From JADKIH01 sp043747595 (GTDB lineage Bacteria; Bacteroidota; Bacteroidia; AKYH767-A; 2013-40CM-41-45), in contig JAYTOX010000074.1 in assembly GCA_043747595.1 (NCBI GenBank), positions 1 to 26,239 of the forward strand: a stretch of DNA of 26,239 nucleotides. The letters are read 5' to 3'. Positions 8,687 through 17,079 of this stretch are shown in pieces. Within the stretch, counting starts at the first letter, position 1. The number at the start of each line of letters is the position of its first letter. A model generated the notes under the pieces. That model made no database searches. It saw nothing but the letters and a program-made list of their open reading frames with translations, and was not told where the DNA came from. A program made the translations under genes and the position numbers.

Positions 8687-8860
8687 TCCATTTTAGATTA
8701 AAAAATTAGTATTTTCGTAGCTGAAAGTAAGGAAACGGAGATCGTCTTTTTCTATTAATCTACGAATCAAACAATTAACGCTTTCATTAACTCGTCAAAA
8801 AAAAAATAGTACTAATCAATTCATAAAGGCACAAAAGATCATTCGCAGGCAGGTCAATAT

Positions 8861-8891
8861 TTTGTTAATCGGCCGAATAAATTTTACTTTG
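8861..8891 (+). promoter_or_regulatory. Promoter of acpP operon
   Basis: TTTG at 8861-8864 is followed, after exactly 19 bp, by TTACTTTG at 8884-8891, a one-mismatch match to the Bacteroidota TTTG-N19-TAnnTTTG promoter. The predicted start near 8898 leaves a leader of about 32 nt before the acpP ATG. The rest of the 243-bp gap after the transporter gene holds an A10 tract near 8799 and no gene I can support. Confidence 0.6.
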
Positions 8892-8929
8892 CAGCCCAAT
8901 TAAAAACCAAATCACAAAAAAGATTAATC

Positions 8930-9166
8930 ATGTCAGAAATTGCAACAAAAGTTAAAGCAATCATTATCGACAAATTAGGTGTTGATGAAAAAGAAGTTAC
9001 TGCAGAAGCTAGCTTCACAAATGATCTGGGAGCAGATTCTCTTGATACAGTTGAGTTAATTATGGAATTCGAAAAAGAATTCAATATTGCTATTCCTGAT
9101 GATCAAGCAGAAAAAATTGCGACTGTTGGACAGGCAGTAGATTACATCGAGAAAAACGCAAAATAA
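8930..9166 (+). CDS. acpP: Acyl carrier protein
   Basis: The 78-aa acidic protein carries growing fatty acyl chains on a 4'-phosphopantetheine arm for the cytoplasmic type II fatty-acid synthase. The attachment site is the serine of DLGADSLDTVELIM (S37), and helix II/III residues EFEKEFNIAIPDDQAEKI follow the standard pattern. Length and sequence are canonical for the housekeeping ACP. It is first in a plus-strand operon, 106 bp before fabF, the elongating synthase that uses it. A strong hairpin lies between the two and may set their relative expression. Confidence 0.97.
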   Translation: MSEIATKVKAIIIDKLGVDEKEVTAEASFTNDLGADSLDTVELIMEFEKEFNIAIPDDQAEKIATVGQAVDYIEKNAK

Positions 9167-9179
9167 TTTTTCTTTCAAA

Positions 9180-9214
9180 ACAATGTGACTGTTATTTGAT
9201 GGCAGTCACATTGT
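9180..9214 (+). terminator. Hairpin between acpP and fabF, partial terminator or processing site
   Basis: A perfect 12-bp stem, ACAATGTGACTG (9180-9191) with CAGTCACATTGT (9203-9214), encloses an 11-nt loop and is followed by ATTTTTC. The short T stretch suits an attenuator that lets part of the transcript continue into fabF, giving more ACP than FabF. Double-stranded RNA of this length could also be cut by RNase III, encoded two genes downstream. Confidence 0.65.
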
Positions 9215-9272
9215 ATTTTTCAGCACTATGCAAAACGATTGCTGAATTTTCACCTCTAACTCCAACACAGGA

Positions 9273-10523
9273 ATGCAACTGAAACGAGTAGTCGTAACCG
9301 GCCTTGGAGCCCTTACACCCTTAGGAAATAACGTAACGGATTATTGGAATGGTCTGATCAACGGCGTTAGTGGCGCTGGCATGATCACTAAATTTGACGC
9401 ATCCAAATTCAAAACACGATTCGCTTGTGAAGTAAAGGGATTCGATCCAAACGATTTTTTCGAACGCAAAGAAGGTAGGAAGTTAGATGGGTTTTCGCAG
9501 TATGCTTTGGTGGTAGCCGATCAAGCTATTCAAGATTGTGGTATCGATCTTGAAAAAGTTAATCACGACCGCGTAGGAGTTATCTGGGGATCCGGAATAG
9601 GTGGATTAAAAACTTTTCAGGATGAAGTATCAGCTTTTGCAAGAGGTGATGGAACACCGCGCTTCAATCCATTTTTCATTCCGAAAATGATAGCAGATAT
9701 TGCTTCAGGCCATATCTCCATTCGCTATGGATTCAGAGGCCCGAATTTCACTACGGTTTCAGCTTGCGCTTCTTCAACAAATGCAATCAACGATGCTTTT
9801 ACTTATTTACGTTTAGGAAAAGCAGACATGATCGTAACCGGCGGTTCAGAATCGACCGTAAACGAAACATGTGTTGGTGGTTTTAATGCTTTGCAAGCAC
9901 TGTCATTACGCAACGACGATCCTCAAACGGCTTCGCGTCCATTCGATTTAGATCGCGATGGATTTGTAATGGGTGAAGGTGGTGGCTGTTTAATTCTTGA
10001 AGAGTTAGAACACGCAAAAGCTCGTGGTGCAAAAATTTATGCGGAGATTGTTGGCGGTGGTATGTCGGCCGATGCTTATCACATGACGGCCCCACATCCA
10101 GAAGGGCTGGGTGCCGCGAATGTAATGCGTGCCGTTTTAGAAGATGCCGGATTAACCACTGCAGATATCGATTATATAAATGTTCACGGAACTTCTACTC
10201 CAATTGGAGATCCACAAGAAATAAAAGCGATTCAAACAGTTTTTGGTAACGATGCTTATCAGTTAAACATCAGTTCTACCAAATCGATGACAGGCCATTT
10301 ATTAGGTGCTGCCGGCGCAATTGAATCTATTGCAAGTATACTTGCAGTTCAAAACGATATTATCCCTCCTACTATAAATCATTTTACAGACGATCCTGCA
10401 TTCGATACAAAACTTAATCTAACTTTTCATAAAGCACAAAAACGCGTAGTACGCGCTGCTATGTGTAACACATTTGGATTTGGTGGTCATAACGCATCTG
10501 TGATTTTTGTAAAATACAAGTGA
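9273..10523 (+). CDS. fabF: Beta-ketoacyl-ACP synthase II
   Basis: FabF condenses malonyl-ACP with acyl-ACP to lengthen fatty acids. The 416-aa length is typical. The Cys-His-His triad of KAS I/II enzymes is complete: C165 in VSACASSTNAI, H305 in NVHGTSTPIGD and H342 in TKSMTGHLLGAAGA. Two histidines, not His-Asn, separate it from FabH-type synthases. The glycine-rich C-terminal GFGGHNASVIF is present. It lies between acpP and rnc, an arrangement common in bacteria, with acpP supplying its substrate carrier. The ATG at 9273 gives the normal N-terminus LKRVVVTGLGALTPLG. Confidence 0.96.
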   Translation: MQLKRVVVTGLGALTPLGNNVTDYWNGLINGVSGAGMITKFDASKFKTRFACEVKGFDPNDFFERKEGRKLDGFSQYALVVADQAIQDCGIDLEKVNHDRVGVIWGSGIGGLKTFQDEVSAFARGDGTPRFNPFFIPKMIADIASGHISIRYGFRGPNFTTVSACASSTNAINDAFTYLRLGKADMIVTGGSESTVNETCVGGFNALQALSLRNDDPQTASRPFDLDRDGFVMGEGGGCLILEELEHAKARGAKIYAEIVGGGMSADAYHMTAPHPEGLGAANVMRAVLEDAGLTTADIDYINVHGTSTPIGDPQEIKAIQTVFGNDAYQLNISSTKSMTGHLLGAAGAIESIASILAVQNDIIPPTINHFTDDPAFDTKLNLTFHKAQKRVVRAAMCNTFGFGGHNASVIFVKYK

Positions 10524-10543
10524 CATTACGTTTTAACAAATTA

Positions 10544-10570
10544 ATGTCCGATCAAAATCACTTCGCTTGA
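10544..10570 (+). other. Eight-codon upstream reading frame overlapping the rnc start
   Basis: ATG at 10544 opens MSDQNHFA and stops with TGA at 10568-10570. That stop overlaps the TTG at 10567-10569 used as the rnc start. Such an arrangement could couple rnc translation to termination of a leader peptide, or could mark a frame change at the true N-terminus of rnc. It could also be chance, since the region is short. Confidence 0.3.
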
Positions 10571-11289
10571 GTGTAATCGATTCTTTACGTTTCTTTTTTT
10601 CTAAGGATAGAAAATTTGCAGGCTCCTTACAAAATTTACTTGGTTTTACACCAGGCAATTTATCTGTTTATCATCTCGCTTTCCGTCACCGATCAACCGC
10701 CATTGAACATCGTACAGGTGTTAAGATGAGTAATGAACGTTTAGAATATTTAGGTGATGCAATATTAGGAGCAATAATAGCCGAATTATTATTTAAAAAA
10801 TTCCCCTATCGTGAAGAAGGTTTTCTAACCGAGATGCGAAGTAAAATTGTAAATCGCGAACACCTCAACAAGCTTGCACTTAAACTTGGAATTGATCGCT
10901 TCATGGTTAACTCTATTGATCCGGCAGCAAAAAATAAATCGGCGTATGGAGATGCTTTTGAAGCATTGATTGGTGCCGTTTATATTGATAAAGGATACAA
11001 CACAACAAAAAAAATGGTTCTGAACAGAATTGTTCGCAATCACATCGACCTAGAAGAAATAGAATTGCTCGATAAAAATTTCAAAAGTAAATTGATCAAT
11101 TGGGCGCAGCGTGAAAGAAAAGTCATCGAATTTGAATTGGTGGAAGAAGTAGAAAACGGCGGGAAAAAATTACTACGTGTAAGAGTGATAATAGATGGAG
11201 AAGAAAAAGCGCGAGGCGAAGATTTCTCAAAAAAGAGAGCGGAACAAATCGCTGCCGAAAAGGTTTGCCTGGAACTCAAACTAGAATAA
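10567..11289 (+). CDS. rnc: Ribonuclease III
   Basis: RNase III cuts double-stranded RNA, including rRNA precursors. The signature NERLEYLGDAILG (56-68) supplies E57 and D64; SAYGDAFEALIGAVYID (125-141) supplies D129 and E132, so the two-metal active site is complete. A double-stranded-RNA-binding domain covers about 170-238 and ends in KKRAEQIAAEKVCLEL. Total length 240 aa is normal. The frame has no ATG near the expected N-terminus: TTG at 10567 gives SVIDSLRFFFSKDRKF, which resembles Bacteroidota RNase III, while the upstream ATG at 10544 is in another frame. The start is therefore less certain than the gene. It follows fabF by 43 bp. Confidence 0.93.
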   Translation: MSVIDSLRFFFSKDRKFAGSLQNLLGFTPGNLSVYHLAFRHRSTAIEHRTGVKMSNERLEYLGDAILGAIIAELLFKKFPYREEGFLTEMRSKIVNREHLNKLALKLGIDRFMVNSIDPAAKNKSAYGDAFEALIGAVYIDKGYNTTKKMVLNRIVRNHIDLEEIELLDKNFKSKLINWAQRERKVIEFELVEEVENGGKKLLRVRVIIDGEEKARGEDFSKKRAEQIAAEKVCLELKLE

Positions 11290-11354
11290 CAATAAAGGGG
11301 GTAGAAACTATTTTCTCCTAACGATTTGCTCACGCTTTCCAAGCTACTATTTTA

Positions 11355-11362
11355 TAATTTTG
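11355..11362 (+). promoter_or_regulatory. Candidate -7 box abutting the T9SS cargo gene
   Basis: TAATTTTG matches TAnnTTTG perfectly and is followed by six bases and then the ATG at 11369. The only nearby TTTG (11325-11328) is 26 bp upstream, longer than usual. If real, this gene has its own promoter inside the rnc-pyk segment and a leaderless transcript. Confidence 0.35.
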
Positions 11363-11368
11363 AAGCCA

Positions 11369-12919
11369 ATGAAAACAATCGCTACCTTATTTTTTATTGG
11401 GGTCTCACTCTTTGCGCAAGGTCAAATCCAAAAAGTATTATCGAAAGGTGAAGGCGCTAAAATTCTTATGGATTCGAGCGGTTTTTATATTTGTGGAAAT
11501 ATAGAAACAAATACGAACGACCGCTGCGGACTTATGCGCTTAGATACCAATGGAAATATACTTTGGCAAAAAACATATCGCGACCAAATAGAATTTTACT
11601 CTTATGCAAAAGATATCGTTAAAAACTCTGATGGAAGTTTGACCATCTGCGGAATGACATTTAACGATACCATTAGCAACGAAGAAATTGCACTCTACAA
11701 AATTGATAGCCTCGGAACTAAAGTATGGTCGCGTAGAATTGGAAATACTTTACAAGACGATGAAATGGTTCAAATTATTCACGATACCGATGGTGGATAT
11801 TTAATAGCTGGAAAAGCTGTTAATTTTAATTTCCGACAGAATGATTTTTACCTAATAAAAACCGATAGTCAAGGCAATCTACTTTACGAAAAAACGTATG
11901 GAAGTACATCCGATGAAAGTTGCTCTGCATTGATAAGAGATAGAAATCATTTGCTTCTGGCAGGTGATGCAAAAGATTCGGTGACCAATGAATACAATAT
12001 GGAGATATTGACCATTGATGAATTAGGAAATCTCCTTTCTTCTGTTCGCTTTCCGTTGCCGGGCTTTCAATCAATTCAAGCAATAGCGATAGATGGTGAT
12101 CGTAATTTGATTATCGCTGCTAAAAGTAATAATGCAACAACAAATAATGAAGACAATTCTCTGATTGTAAAATTAGACAGTATTGGAAATGTACTCTGGG
12201 CAAAATATATTATAGGAGCTAAAAATTTTCCGTACTCAATCACTACAGACTCAGCAAAGAATATTATTGTAGGAGGCAACAGTAGAAACACAATTACAGA
12301 TATCAACAATTTCATAGTAAAATTAGACCCTTCTGGGAATTTGATCAATCAAAATAATTATGGTAATTCTTTTGGCGAAAAAATTAATTCGATTTTAACA
12401 AACGATTCCGGAGAGCTATTTTTCACCGGAAAATATGTTCGAACCGACGACTTAAACCCATACATCACATTCAACAAAATTAGCATTGGTGATTTTTTAT
12501 ATACGAATAATCCAACTATATTAAGTTTGGCTAATGAAACAGTTTCCGCCGATACTATTTCATTTTCGACCTTCTCCGATACGATTGAAGAGGTCGCATC
12601 CATTTTGACCAGTTCAATCACTAACTTTTTAGATTCATCGCTTTGCAGTTTATCGATTGGGATTGAAAGTTTGGCGAGAGTAGCATTTTCAATTTCTCCA
12701 AATCCGGCAAACGATCAAATTCAATTGGCGAGTTTCGACCATAAGAGAATAGGACTGGTGAAAATTATTGATTGTATGGGTCAAAAAGTGAGCGAAACAC
12801 CCGTAGAAAATGATACTTTTACATTGGATGTAAAAAGCCTCTCAAACGGAATTTATTTTCTTTCCATAGAGAACGATCGTTTTACTAAAAGTAAGAAAAT
12901 AATCGTAGCGCATTTTTAA
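11369..12919 (+). CDS. Secreted repeat protein with T9SS C-terminal sorting domain
   Basis: From the ATG at 11369 the product is 516 aa; a TTG three codons earlier gives a poorer signal peptide start. MKTIATLFFIGVSLFAQGQ is a clear signal peptide. The body carries six repeats of the type LDTNGNILWQKTYR, IDSLGTKVWSRRIG, TDSQGNLLYEKTYG, IDELGNLL, LDSIGNVLWAKYI, LDPSGNLI, spaced about 45-60 residues, suggesting a beta-propeller-like fold. The last 76 residues, from SISPNPANDQIQL to the lysine-rich end, match the type A sorting domain that directs cargo through the type IX system to the cell surface. Function is otherwise unknown. It sits between rnc and the IPExxxVDY gene, with a likely own promoter. 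Confidence 0.85.
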   Translation: MKTIATLFFIGVSLFAQGQIQKVLSKGEGAKILMDSSGFYICGNIETNTNDRCGLMRLDTNGNILWQKTYRDQIEFYSYAKDIVKNSDGSLTICGMTFNDTISNEEIALYKIDSLGTKVWSRRIGNTLQDDEMVQIIHDTDGGYLIAGKAVNFNFRQNDFYLIKTDSQGNLLYEKTYGSTSDESCSALIRDRNHLLLAGDAKDSVTNEYNMEILTIDELGNLLSSVRFPLPGFQSIQAIAIDGDRNLIIAAKSNNATTNNEDNSLIVKLDSIGNVLWAKYIIGAKNFPYSITTDSAKNIIVGGNSRNTITDINNFIVKLDPSGNLINQNNYGNSFGEKINSILTNDSGELFFTGKYVRTDDLNPYITFNKISIGDFLYTNNPTILSLANETVSADTISFSTFSDTIEEVASILTSSITNFLDSSLCSLSIGIESLARVAFSISPNPANDQIQLASFDHKRIGLVKIIDCMGQKVSETPVENDTFTLDVKSLSNGIYFLSIENDRFTKSKKIIVAHF

Positions 12920-12930
12920 CATGTTATGTA

Positions 12931-13353
12931 ATGGCAAAAACTGTTTTAAAATTAAGTAACGAAGACGACTATCATTTCATTTTAGTTGGACTTGTATGCC
13001 AAAACAGAGATTATAGATTATGTCATGAGCTAAATACTCTGCTAAATTTAGAAATGACAAAGAGAGAAGATTATTCCGTTTTCAATAATAAAAGAATGGA
13101 AGACCATGCGTTTTCGTTTTATGAATATCAAAATGAAGATGGAGATCGGTATAATCTGATTAGCAACAAATGTAAAAAAGGAGCATTGTTGCCAGAACAA
13201 AAAGTATTGGACTTTGTTTTTATGATTCGACCCGATAAAATTCGGATCGATGAAAATGAATTAGTCGAGAAATTAAAAGAAAGCTCAATCATACTAGGAG
13301 TATATCGCCTAGATGTTTTAAAGTTAAAGTCAAAAGATAATTTATTATTTTAA
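12931..13353 (+). CDS. IPExxxVDY family protein
   Basis: This 140-aa cytoplasmic-looking protein has no signal peptide or membrane segment. The family's name motif is present in relaxed form as LPEQKVLDF (87-95), matching (I/L)PE-xxx-(V/L)D(Y/F). It lies 9 bp before pyruvate kinase, the position in which members of this Bacteroidota family typically occur. The biochemical role is not known; constant linkage to pyk and the acpP-fabF-rnc genes hints at a conserved metabolic or expression link, but that is inference. Family call rests on motif, length and location together. Confidence 0.8.
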   Translation: MAKTVLKLSNEDDYHFILVGLVCQNRDYRLCHELNTLLNLEMTKREDYSVFNNKRMEDHAFSFYEYQNEDGDRYNLISNKCKKGALLPEQKVLDFVFMIRPDKIRIDENELVEKLKESSIILGVYRLDVLKLKSKDNLLF

Positions 13354-13362
13354 AATTAGAAA

Positions 13363-14796
13363 ATGGATCAAGTACCGTTCACCAAAACAAAAATTGTAGC
13401 CACAATAGGACCGGCATCATCAGAGAGAGAAATATTAAAAGGTTTGATGATAGCAGGTGTAGATGTTTGTCGTTTGAATTTGTCGCATGGAGATTACAAA
13501 ATACACGAGCAAGTAATACAAAACATACGAAGTTTAAATAAGGAATTGCATAACAATACTTCTATTTTGATCGATCTTCAAGGGCCTAAACTCAGAATTG
13601 GAGAAGTAGAGAACAATGAAATATTTTTAGAAAATGCAAGTAAAGTTGTTTTTACAATGCATGAATGTGTGGGTACAAGCAAACGTCTTTATATGAATTA
13701 TCAAGATTTTGCGAAAGATGTAGCAATCGACGATAAAGTATTAATTGACGATGGGAAAATAGTTTTGCATGTGCTCGAGACAAACGGAATAGATGAAGTA
13801 ATAGCGATAGTAGAAAGCGGAGGAAAGTTATCGGGAAGAAAAGGGGTTAACTTACCGAAAACAAAAATTTCATTACCTAGTCTTACAAAAAAAGATTTAA
13901 ACGATTTGAATTTTGCTTTAGATCAAAATGTTGATTGGATTGGTTTATCGTTTGTGAGAACAGCAAATGATATCATTGATTTGAAAAAAAGAATTGCAGC
14001 AGCAGGTAAGAAATGCAGAGTGATTGCTAAAATAGAAAAGCCTGAAGCACTTACAGAGTTAGACCACATCATAAGAGAAACAGATGCATTGATGGTAGCT
14101 CGTGGCGATTTAGGAGTAGAGCTTCCTATGGAAGATGTGCCTTTGATACAAAAAATGTTAGTGAACAAATGTATCCAAGCGTCGAAGCCGGTAATTATTG
14201 CAACGCAGATGATGGAAAGTATGATTACAAATTATACGCCAACTAGAGCAGAAGTAAGTGACGTAGCAAATTCTGTGATTGATGGTGCCGATGCAGTGAT
14301 GCTAAGTGGAGAAACATCTGTTGGCTTGTATCCTGTTCGAGTCGTTGAACACATGCGTATGATCATAGCAAAAGTAGAGGCACAAGGTTATCATTATAAT
14401 AGAAAAGCGTTACCCGATTTTACAAGTCCAACTTTTATTTCAGACTCAGTTTGTTTTAATGCGTGCGTCATGGCTTCGCATGTAGGAGCAAGAGCAATCG
14501 TTGGCATGACACGTTCAGGTTACACAGCTTATAAAGTTTCTTCGCAGCGACCAAATACCGACATATTAATTTTCTCCGATATACCCGAAATGTTAAACGT
14601 ATTAAGCTTAGTATGGGGTGTTCGTGGATTTTATTATGATCGCACAGTGTCGACCGATGAAACCATTATCGAGTTACAAGACATTCTTAAGGAAAAAGGA
14701 TTTTTACAAACCAACGATATCATTATTAACTTGGCGAGTATTCCTTTAGAGGAGCAAGGCCGCACGAATATGATAAAACTTGGTCGTGTGAAATAA
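13363..14796 (+). CDS. pyk: Pyruvate kinase
   Basis: Pyruvate kinase makes ATP and pyruvate from phosphoenolpyruvate at the end of glycolysis. The 477-aa protein has the family signatures in order: KTKIVATIGPAS (8-19), CRLNLSHGD with substrate-binding R37 (36-44), DLQGPKLRIG (71-80), the B domain with VLIDDGKI, then IAKIEKPEAL (221-230) carrying catalytic K223 and metal ligand E225, MVARGDLGVELP (244-255) with D249, and TQMMESMI...PTRAEVSDVANSVIDGADAVMLSGETSVG. The C-terminal domain is complete. It closes the acpP-to-pyk block, immediately after the IPExxxVDY gene. Confidence 0.97.
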   Translation: MDQVPFTKTKIVATIGPASSEREILKGLMIAGVDVCRLNLSHGDYKIHEQVIQNIRSLNKELHNNTSILIDLQGPKLRIGEVENNEIFLENASKVVFTMHECVGTSKRLYMNYQDFAKDVAIDDKVLIDDGKIVLHVLETNGIDEVIAIVESGGKLSGRKGVNLPKTKISLPSLTKKDLNDLNFALDQNVDWIGLSFVRTANDIIDLKKRIAAAGKKCRVIAKIEKPEALTELDHIIRETDALMVARGDLGVELPMEDVPLIQKMLVNKCIQASKPVIIATQMMESMITNYTPTRAEVSDVANSVIDGADAVMLSGETSVGLYPVRVVEHMRMIIAKVEAQGYHYNRKALPDFTSPTFISDSVCFNACVMASHVGARAIVGMTRSGYTAYKVSSQRPNTDILIFSDIPEMLNVLSLVWGVRGFYYDRTVSTDETIIELQDILKEKGFLQTNDIIINLASIPLEEQGRTNMIKLGRVK

Positions 14797-14845
14797 TTCA
14801 ATTCTAATAATTTTATTTATCAAACCAAAAAATCAACTGCACTAT

Positions 14846-15898
14846 ATGAAACTGAACATTTCCCTTTTGAAAGAAATATGTGAAACAGCCGGCGCTCCCG
14901 GATATGAGCAACGGATTCGCGAAGTAGTATTGAGAGAATTAAAAGGAATCAGCAATGAAGTGAGCGTAGATAATATGGGAAATGTAACTGCGATTCTTAG
15001 AGGAAAAGAAAAAAAGAAATTGATGATTGCAGCGCACATGGATGAAATAGGTTTTATGGTAACGCACATCGATGATAATGGTTTTTTACGTTTCCACACA
15101 CTTGGCGGATTTGATCCGAAAACATTAACGGCACAACGAGTAATAGTACATGGCACAAAAGATCTTATTGGAGTTATGGGAAGTAAGCCAATACATATTA
15201 TGACGGCCGATGAAAAAAATAAAGTGCCGGCAATTACAGATTACTTCATCGATCTTGGAATGCCAAAAGTGGATGTAGAAAAAATAGTAACGATTGGAAA
15301 TCCTATAACACGTCAACGAGAACTGATAGAGATGGGGAATTGTGTAAATTGTAAATCGATTGACAATAGAGTGTCCGTTTTTATTTTGCTAGAGTCGATG
15401 CGACAAATGAAAGATCTTCCTTTTGATGTGTATGGAGTTTTCACAGTACAGGAAGAAGTAGGAATACGCGGGGCAAATGTTGCAGCGCATCAGATAGAGC
15501 CCGACTTTGGATTTGGATTAGATACAACCATTGCCTTTGATGTTCCCGGTTCGCAAGCTCATGAGAGAGTTACGAGTTTGGGCAATGGTGCGGGAATAAA
15601 AATTATGGATGCTTCAACAATTTGTGATCATCGCATGATTGCCTTTATGAAGAAGACCGCAGACAAGCATTCAATTAAATGGCAGCCGGAAATTTTACAA
15701 GCAGGCGGGACAGATACAGCTGGAGTTCAAAGAATGGGAAAGACGGGAGCCATTGCAGGAGCGATAAGTATTCCAACGCGACATATCCATCAAGTTATTG
15801 AGATGGCCAATCAAGACGATATTAGAAACTGTATAGATTTACTAACCAAATGTTCTCAAGAATTAGATCAACATAACTGGGAATTCAGTAGTTTTTAA
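14846..15898 (+). CDS. M42 family aminopeptidase (glutamyl aminopeptidase/endoglucanase-like)
   Basis: M42 enzymes are cytoplasmic two-metal aminopeptidases that form large tetrahedral complexes and trim peptides. The 350-aa length is typical. Metal and catalytic residues are visible: H64 and D66 in AAHMDEIGFM (62-71), D173 in SIDNRVSVF, E203/E204 in VQEEVGIRGA (catalytic base plus ligand), D226 in GLDTTIA and H315 in PTRHIHQVIEM. Older annotations call such proteins endoglucanase M, which the active site does not support. It follows pyk by 49 bp and may be read through from it; no terminator is visible between them. Preferred substrate residue cannot be told. Confidence 0.92.
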   Translation: MKLNISLLKEICETAGAPGYEQRIREVVLRELKGISNEVSVDNMGNVTAILRGKEKKKLMIAAHMDEIGFMVTHIDDNGFLRFHTLGGFDPKTLTAQRVIVHGTKDLIGVMGSKPIHIMTADEKNKVPAITDYFIDLGMPKVDVEKIVTIGNPITRQRELIEMGNCVNCKSIDNRVSVFILLESMRQMKDLPFDVYGVFTVQEEVGIRGANVAAHQIEPDFGFGLDTTIAFDVPGSQAHERVTSLGNGAGIKIMDASTICDHRMIAFMKKTADKHSIKWQPEILQAGGTDTAGVQRMGKTGAIAGAISIPTRHIHQVIEMANQDDIRNCIDLLTKCSQELDQHNWEFSSF

Positions 15899-15936
15899 GC
15901 GATTTTTCCACTTATTTCTCAACTTACCAATTTTTA

Positions 15937-15967
15937 TTTGCTTATTTATTACCGATAATTATCTTTG
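15937..15967 (+). promoter_or_regulatory. Promoter of the twin PAS-LuxR genes
   Basis: TTTG (15937-15940), 19 bp, then TATCTTTG (15960-15967) match the Bacteroidota promoter TTTG-N19-TAnnTTTG exactly. The predicted start near 15974 gives a leader of about 24 nt before the ATG at 15998. This is the best promoter match in the window. Confidence 0.65.
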
Positions 15968-15997
15968 GTAGTGAACTAGCTGCATAATATTTTTTTT

Positions 15998-17074
15998 ATG
16001 AATTTACTGAATAAAATTATTACACCTATAAAGGTGTTTTACGACTTTGTGCGCGATGGCATCATCATTTGTGAACTCTCAGGAGAGGTAATTTACCTGA
16101 ACAAATCAACATGCACCCTTTTAAAATGTGACAAAAAAAAATTACTGCATAAAAATTTGAATGATTGTTTTCCAAAAGAAGTTACACTAGACAACGTACT
16201 TGGTCATTTAGCTGCACACGAAACATGGATTCAATCTATTAAATGTAAACTGGAAGATGGAAGTGAAGATCTTTTTACATTATGTTTTTCGATTATTAAA
16301 GACCTTGAGGATCATCCGTTAGGCATACAAGTTGTGATCAGAAATAAGCAATTGGGTTCATCAGAAATAAGTGTTGTTGAGAATCAAAGTTCCATGCTTC
16401 AAACATTAAATTATCGGTCGCGAGAAGTTATTATTTTGAGTGATCTTAATAATATGACCAATTTGTTTTGCACGAAAAATATTGAAAAAATAATTGGTTG
16501 GAAACAGAAAAATGTAATTGATGGAGGTTGGGCGTTTATGATGTCATTGACTCATCCGGAAGATACAGTTTCTGTAATAGAAAAATTCGTTTCAGGAATG
16601 GATTTGCGAAAAAAAGAGAAGTATATTTACGATCATATCCCTACCGTTTATTCAAACAGAATTCGACATAAAAACGGAGAATGGATTTGGATAAAATCTG
16701 AAAGTTTGATATTAGAGCGAGATGACAATGGCGAAGCCAAAATTTTAATTACTTTTATTCAAGATAATTCAATTGAAAAAAATAATTCAGAACCAGGAAA
16801 CAACAGTGCAGTAGCAGAAATATTAAAAGATGGAGAGTTATTAAAACAATCAAAAACAAATAATACAACGGCTACCCTTTCTGTTCATTTATCAGCTCGT
16901 GAAAAAGAAGTTCTTGAATTAATTAAAAAGGGTAATTCAACAAAAGAAATTGCCGACATACTTAATTTAAAAATTACAACAGTAAACACCTATCGAAAAA
17001 ATTTGATGGACAAAATGAAAGTGAAAAATTCTTCTGAATTAGTAGCTCGTTCTAACCAGATTCAAATTATTTGA
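15998..17074 (+). CDS. PAS-PAS-LuxR transcriptional regulator, first of a tandem pair
   Basis: The 358-aa soluble protein has a PAS-like domain at about 10-117 (GIIICELSGEVIYLNKS), a second PAS with PAC segment at about 135-257 (WAFMMSLTHPED, RHKNGEWIWIKSESLILERDDNGEAK, reading like the PAS_3 type) and a LuxR/NarL-type helix-turn-helix at 297-351 (LSAREKEVLELI, STKEIADILNLK, TTVNTYRKNLMDKM). There is no receiver domain and no transmembrane segment, so it would sense a cytoplasmic cue directly. Ligand or cofactor is unknown. The next gene is a diverged paralogue beginning 5 bp after its stop. Target genes are not known; a candidate site lies downstream of the pair. Confidence 0.85.
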   Translation: MNLLNKIITPIKVFYDFVRDGIIICELSGEVIYLNKSTCTLLKCDKKKLLHKNLNDCFPKEVTLDNVLGHLAAHETWIQSIKCKLEDGSEDLFTLCFSIIKDLEDHPLGIQVVIRNKQLGSSEISVVENQSSMLQTLNYRSREVIILSDLNNMTNLFCTKNIEKIIGWKQKNVIDGGWAFMMSLTHPEDTVSVIEKFVSGMDLRKKEKYIYDHIPTVYSNRIRHKNGEWIWIKSESLILERDDNGEAKILITFIQDNSIEKNNSEPGNNSAVAEILKDGELLKQSKTNNTTATLSVHLSAREKEVLELIKKGNSTKEIADILNLKITTVNTYRKNLMDKMKVKNSSELVARSNQIQII

Positions 17075-17079
17075 TTTTA

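Noticed and set aside
8240..8691. Two long minus-strand frames opposite the phosphate transporter.
   Set aside because: They are shadows of the PiT gene: composition is rich in Cys/Asn/Ser without family features, and the plus strand has full PiT signatures.
8797..8808. A10 tract upstream of acpP, considered as a phase-variation tract.
   Set aside because: It is outside any coding frame and about 60 bp upstream of the -33 box, where slippage would have no evident effect.
11360..17079. TTG starts at 11360 and 17071 that would extend two genes by three codons.
   Set aside because: An ATG follows three codons later in both cases. At 11369 it opens a cleaner signal peptide; at 17080 it avoids overlap with the previous stop.
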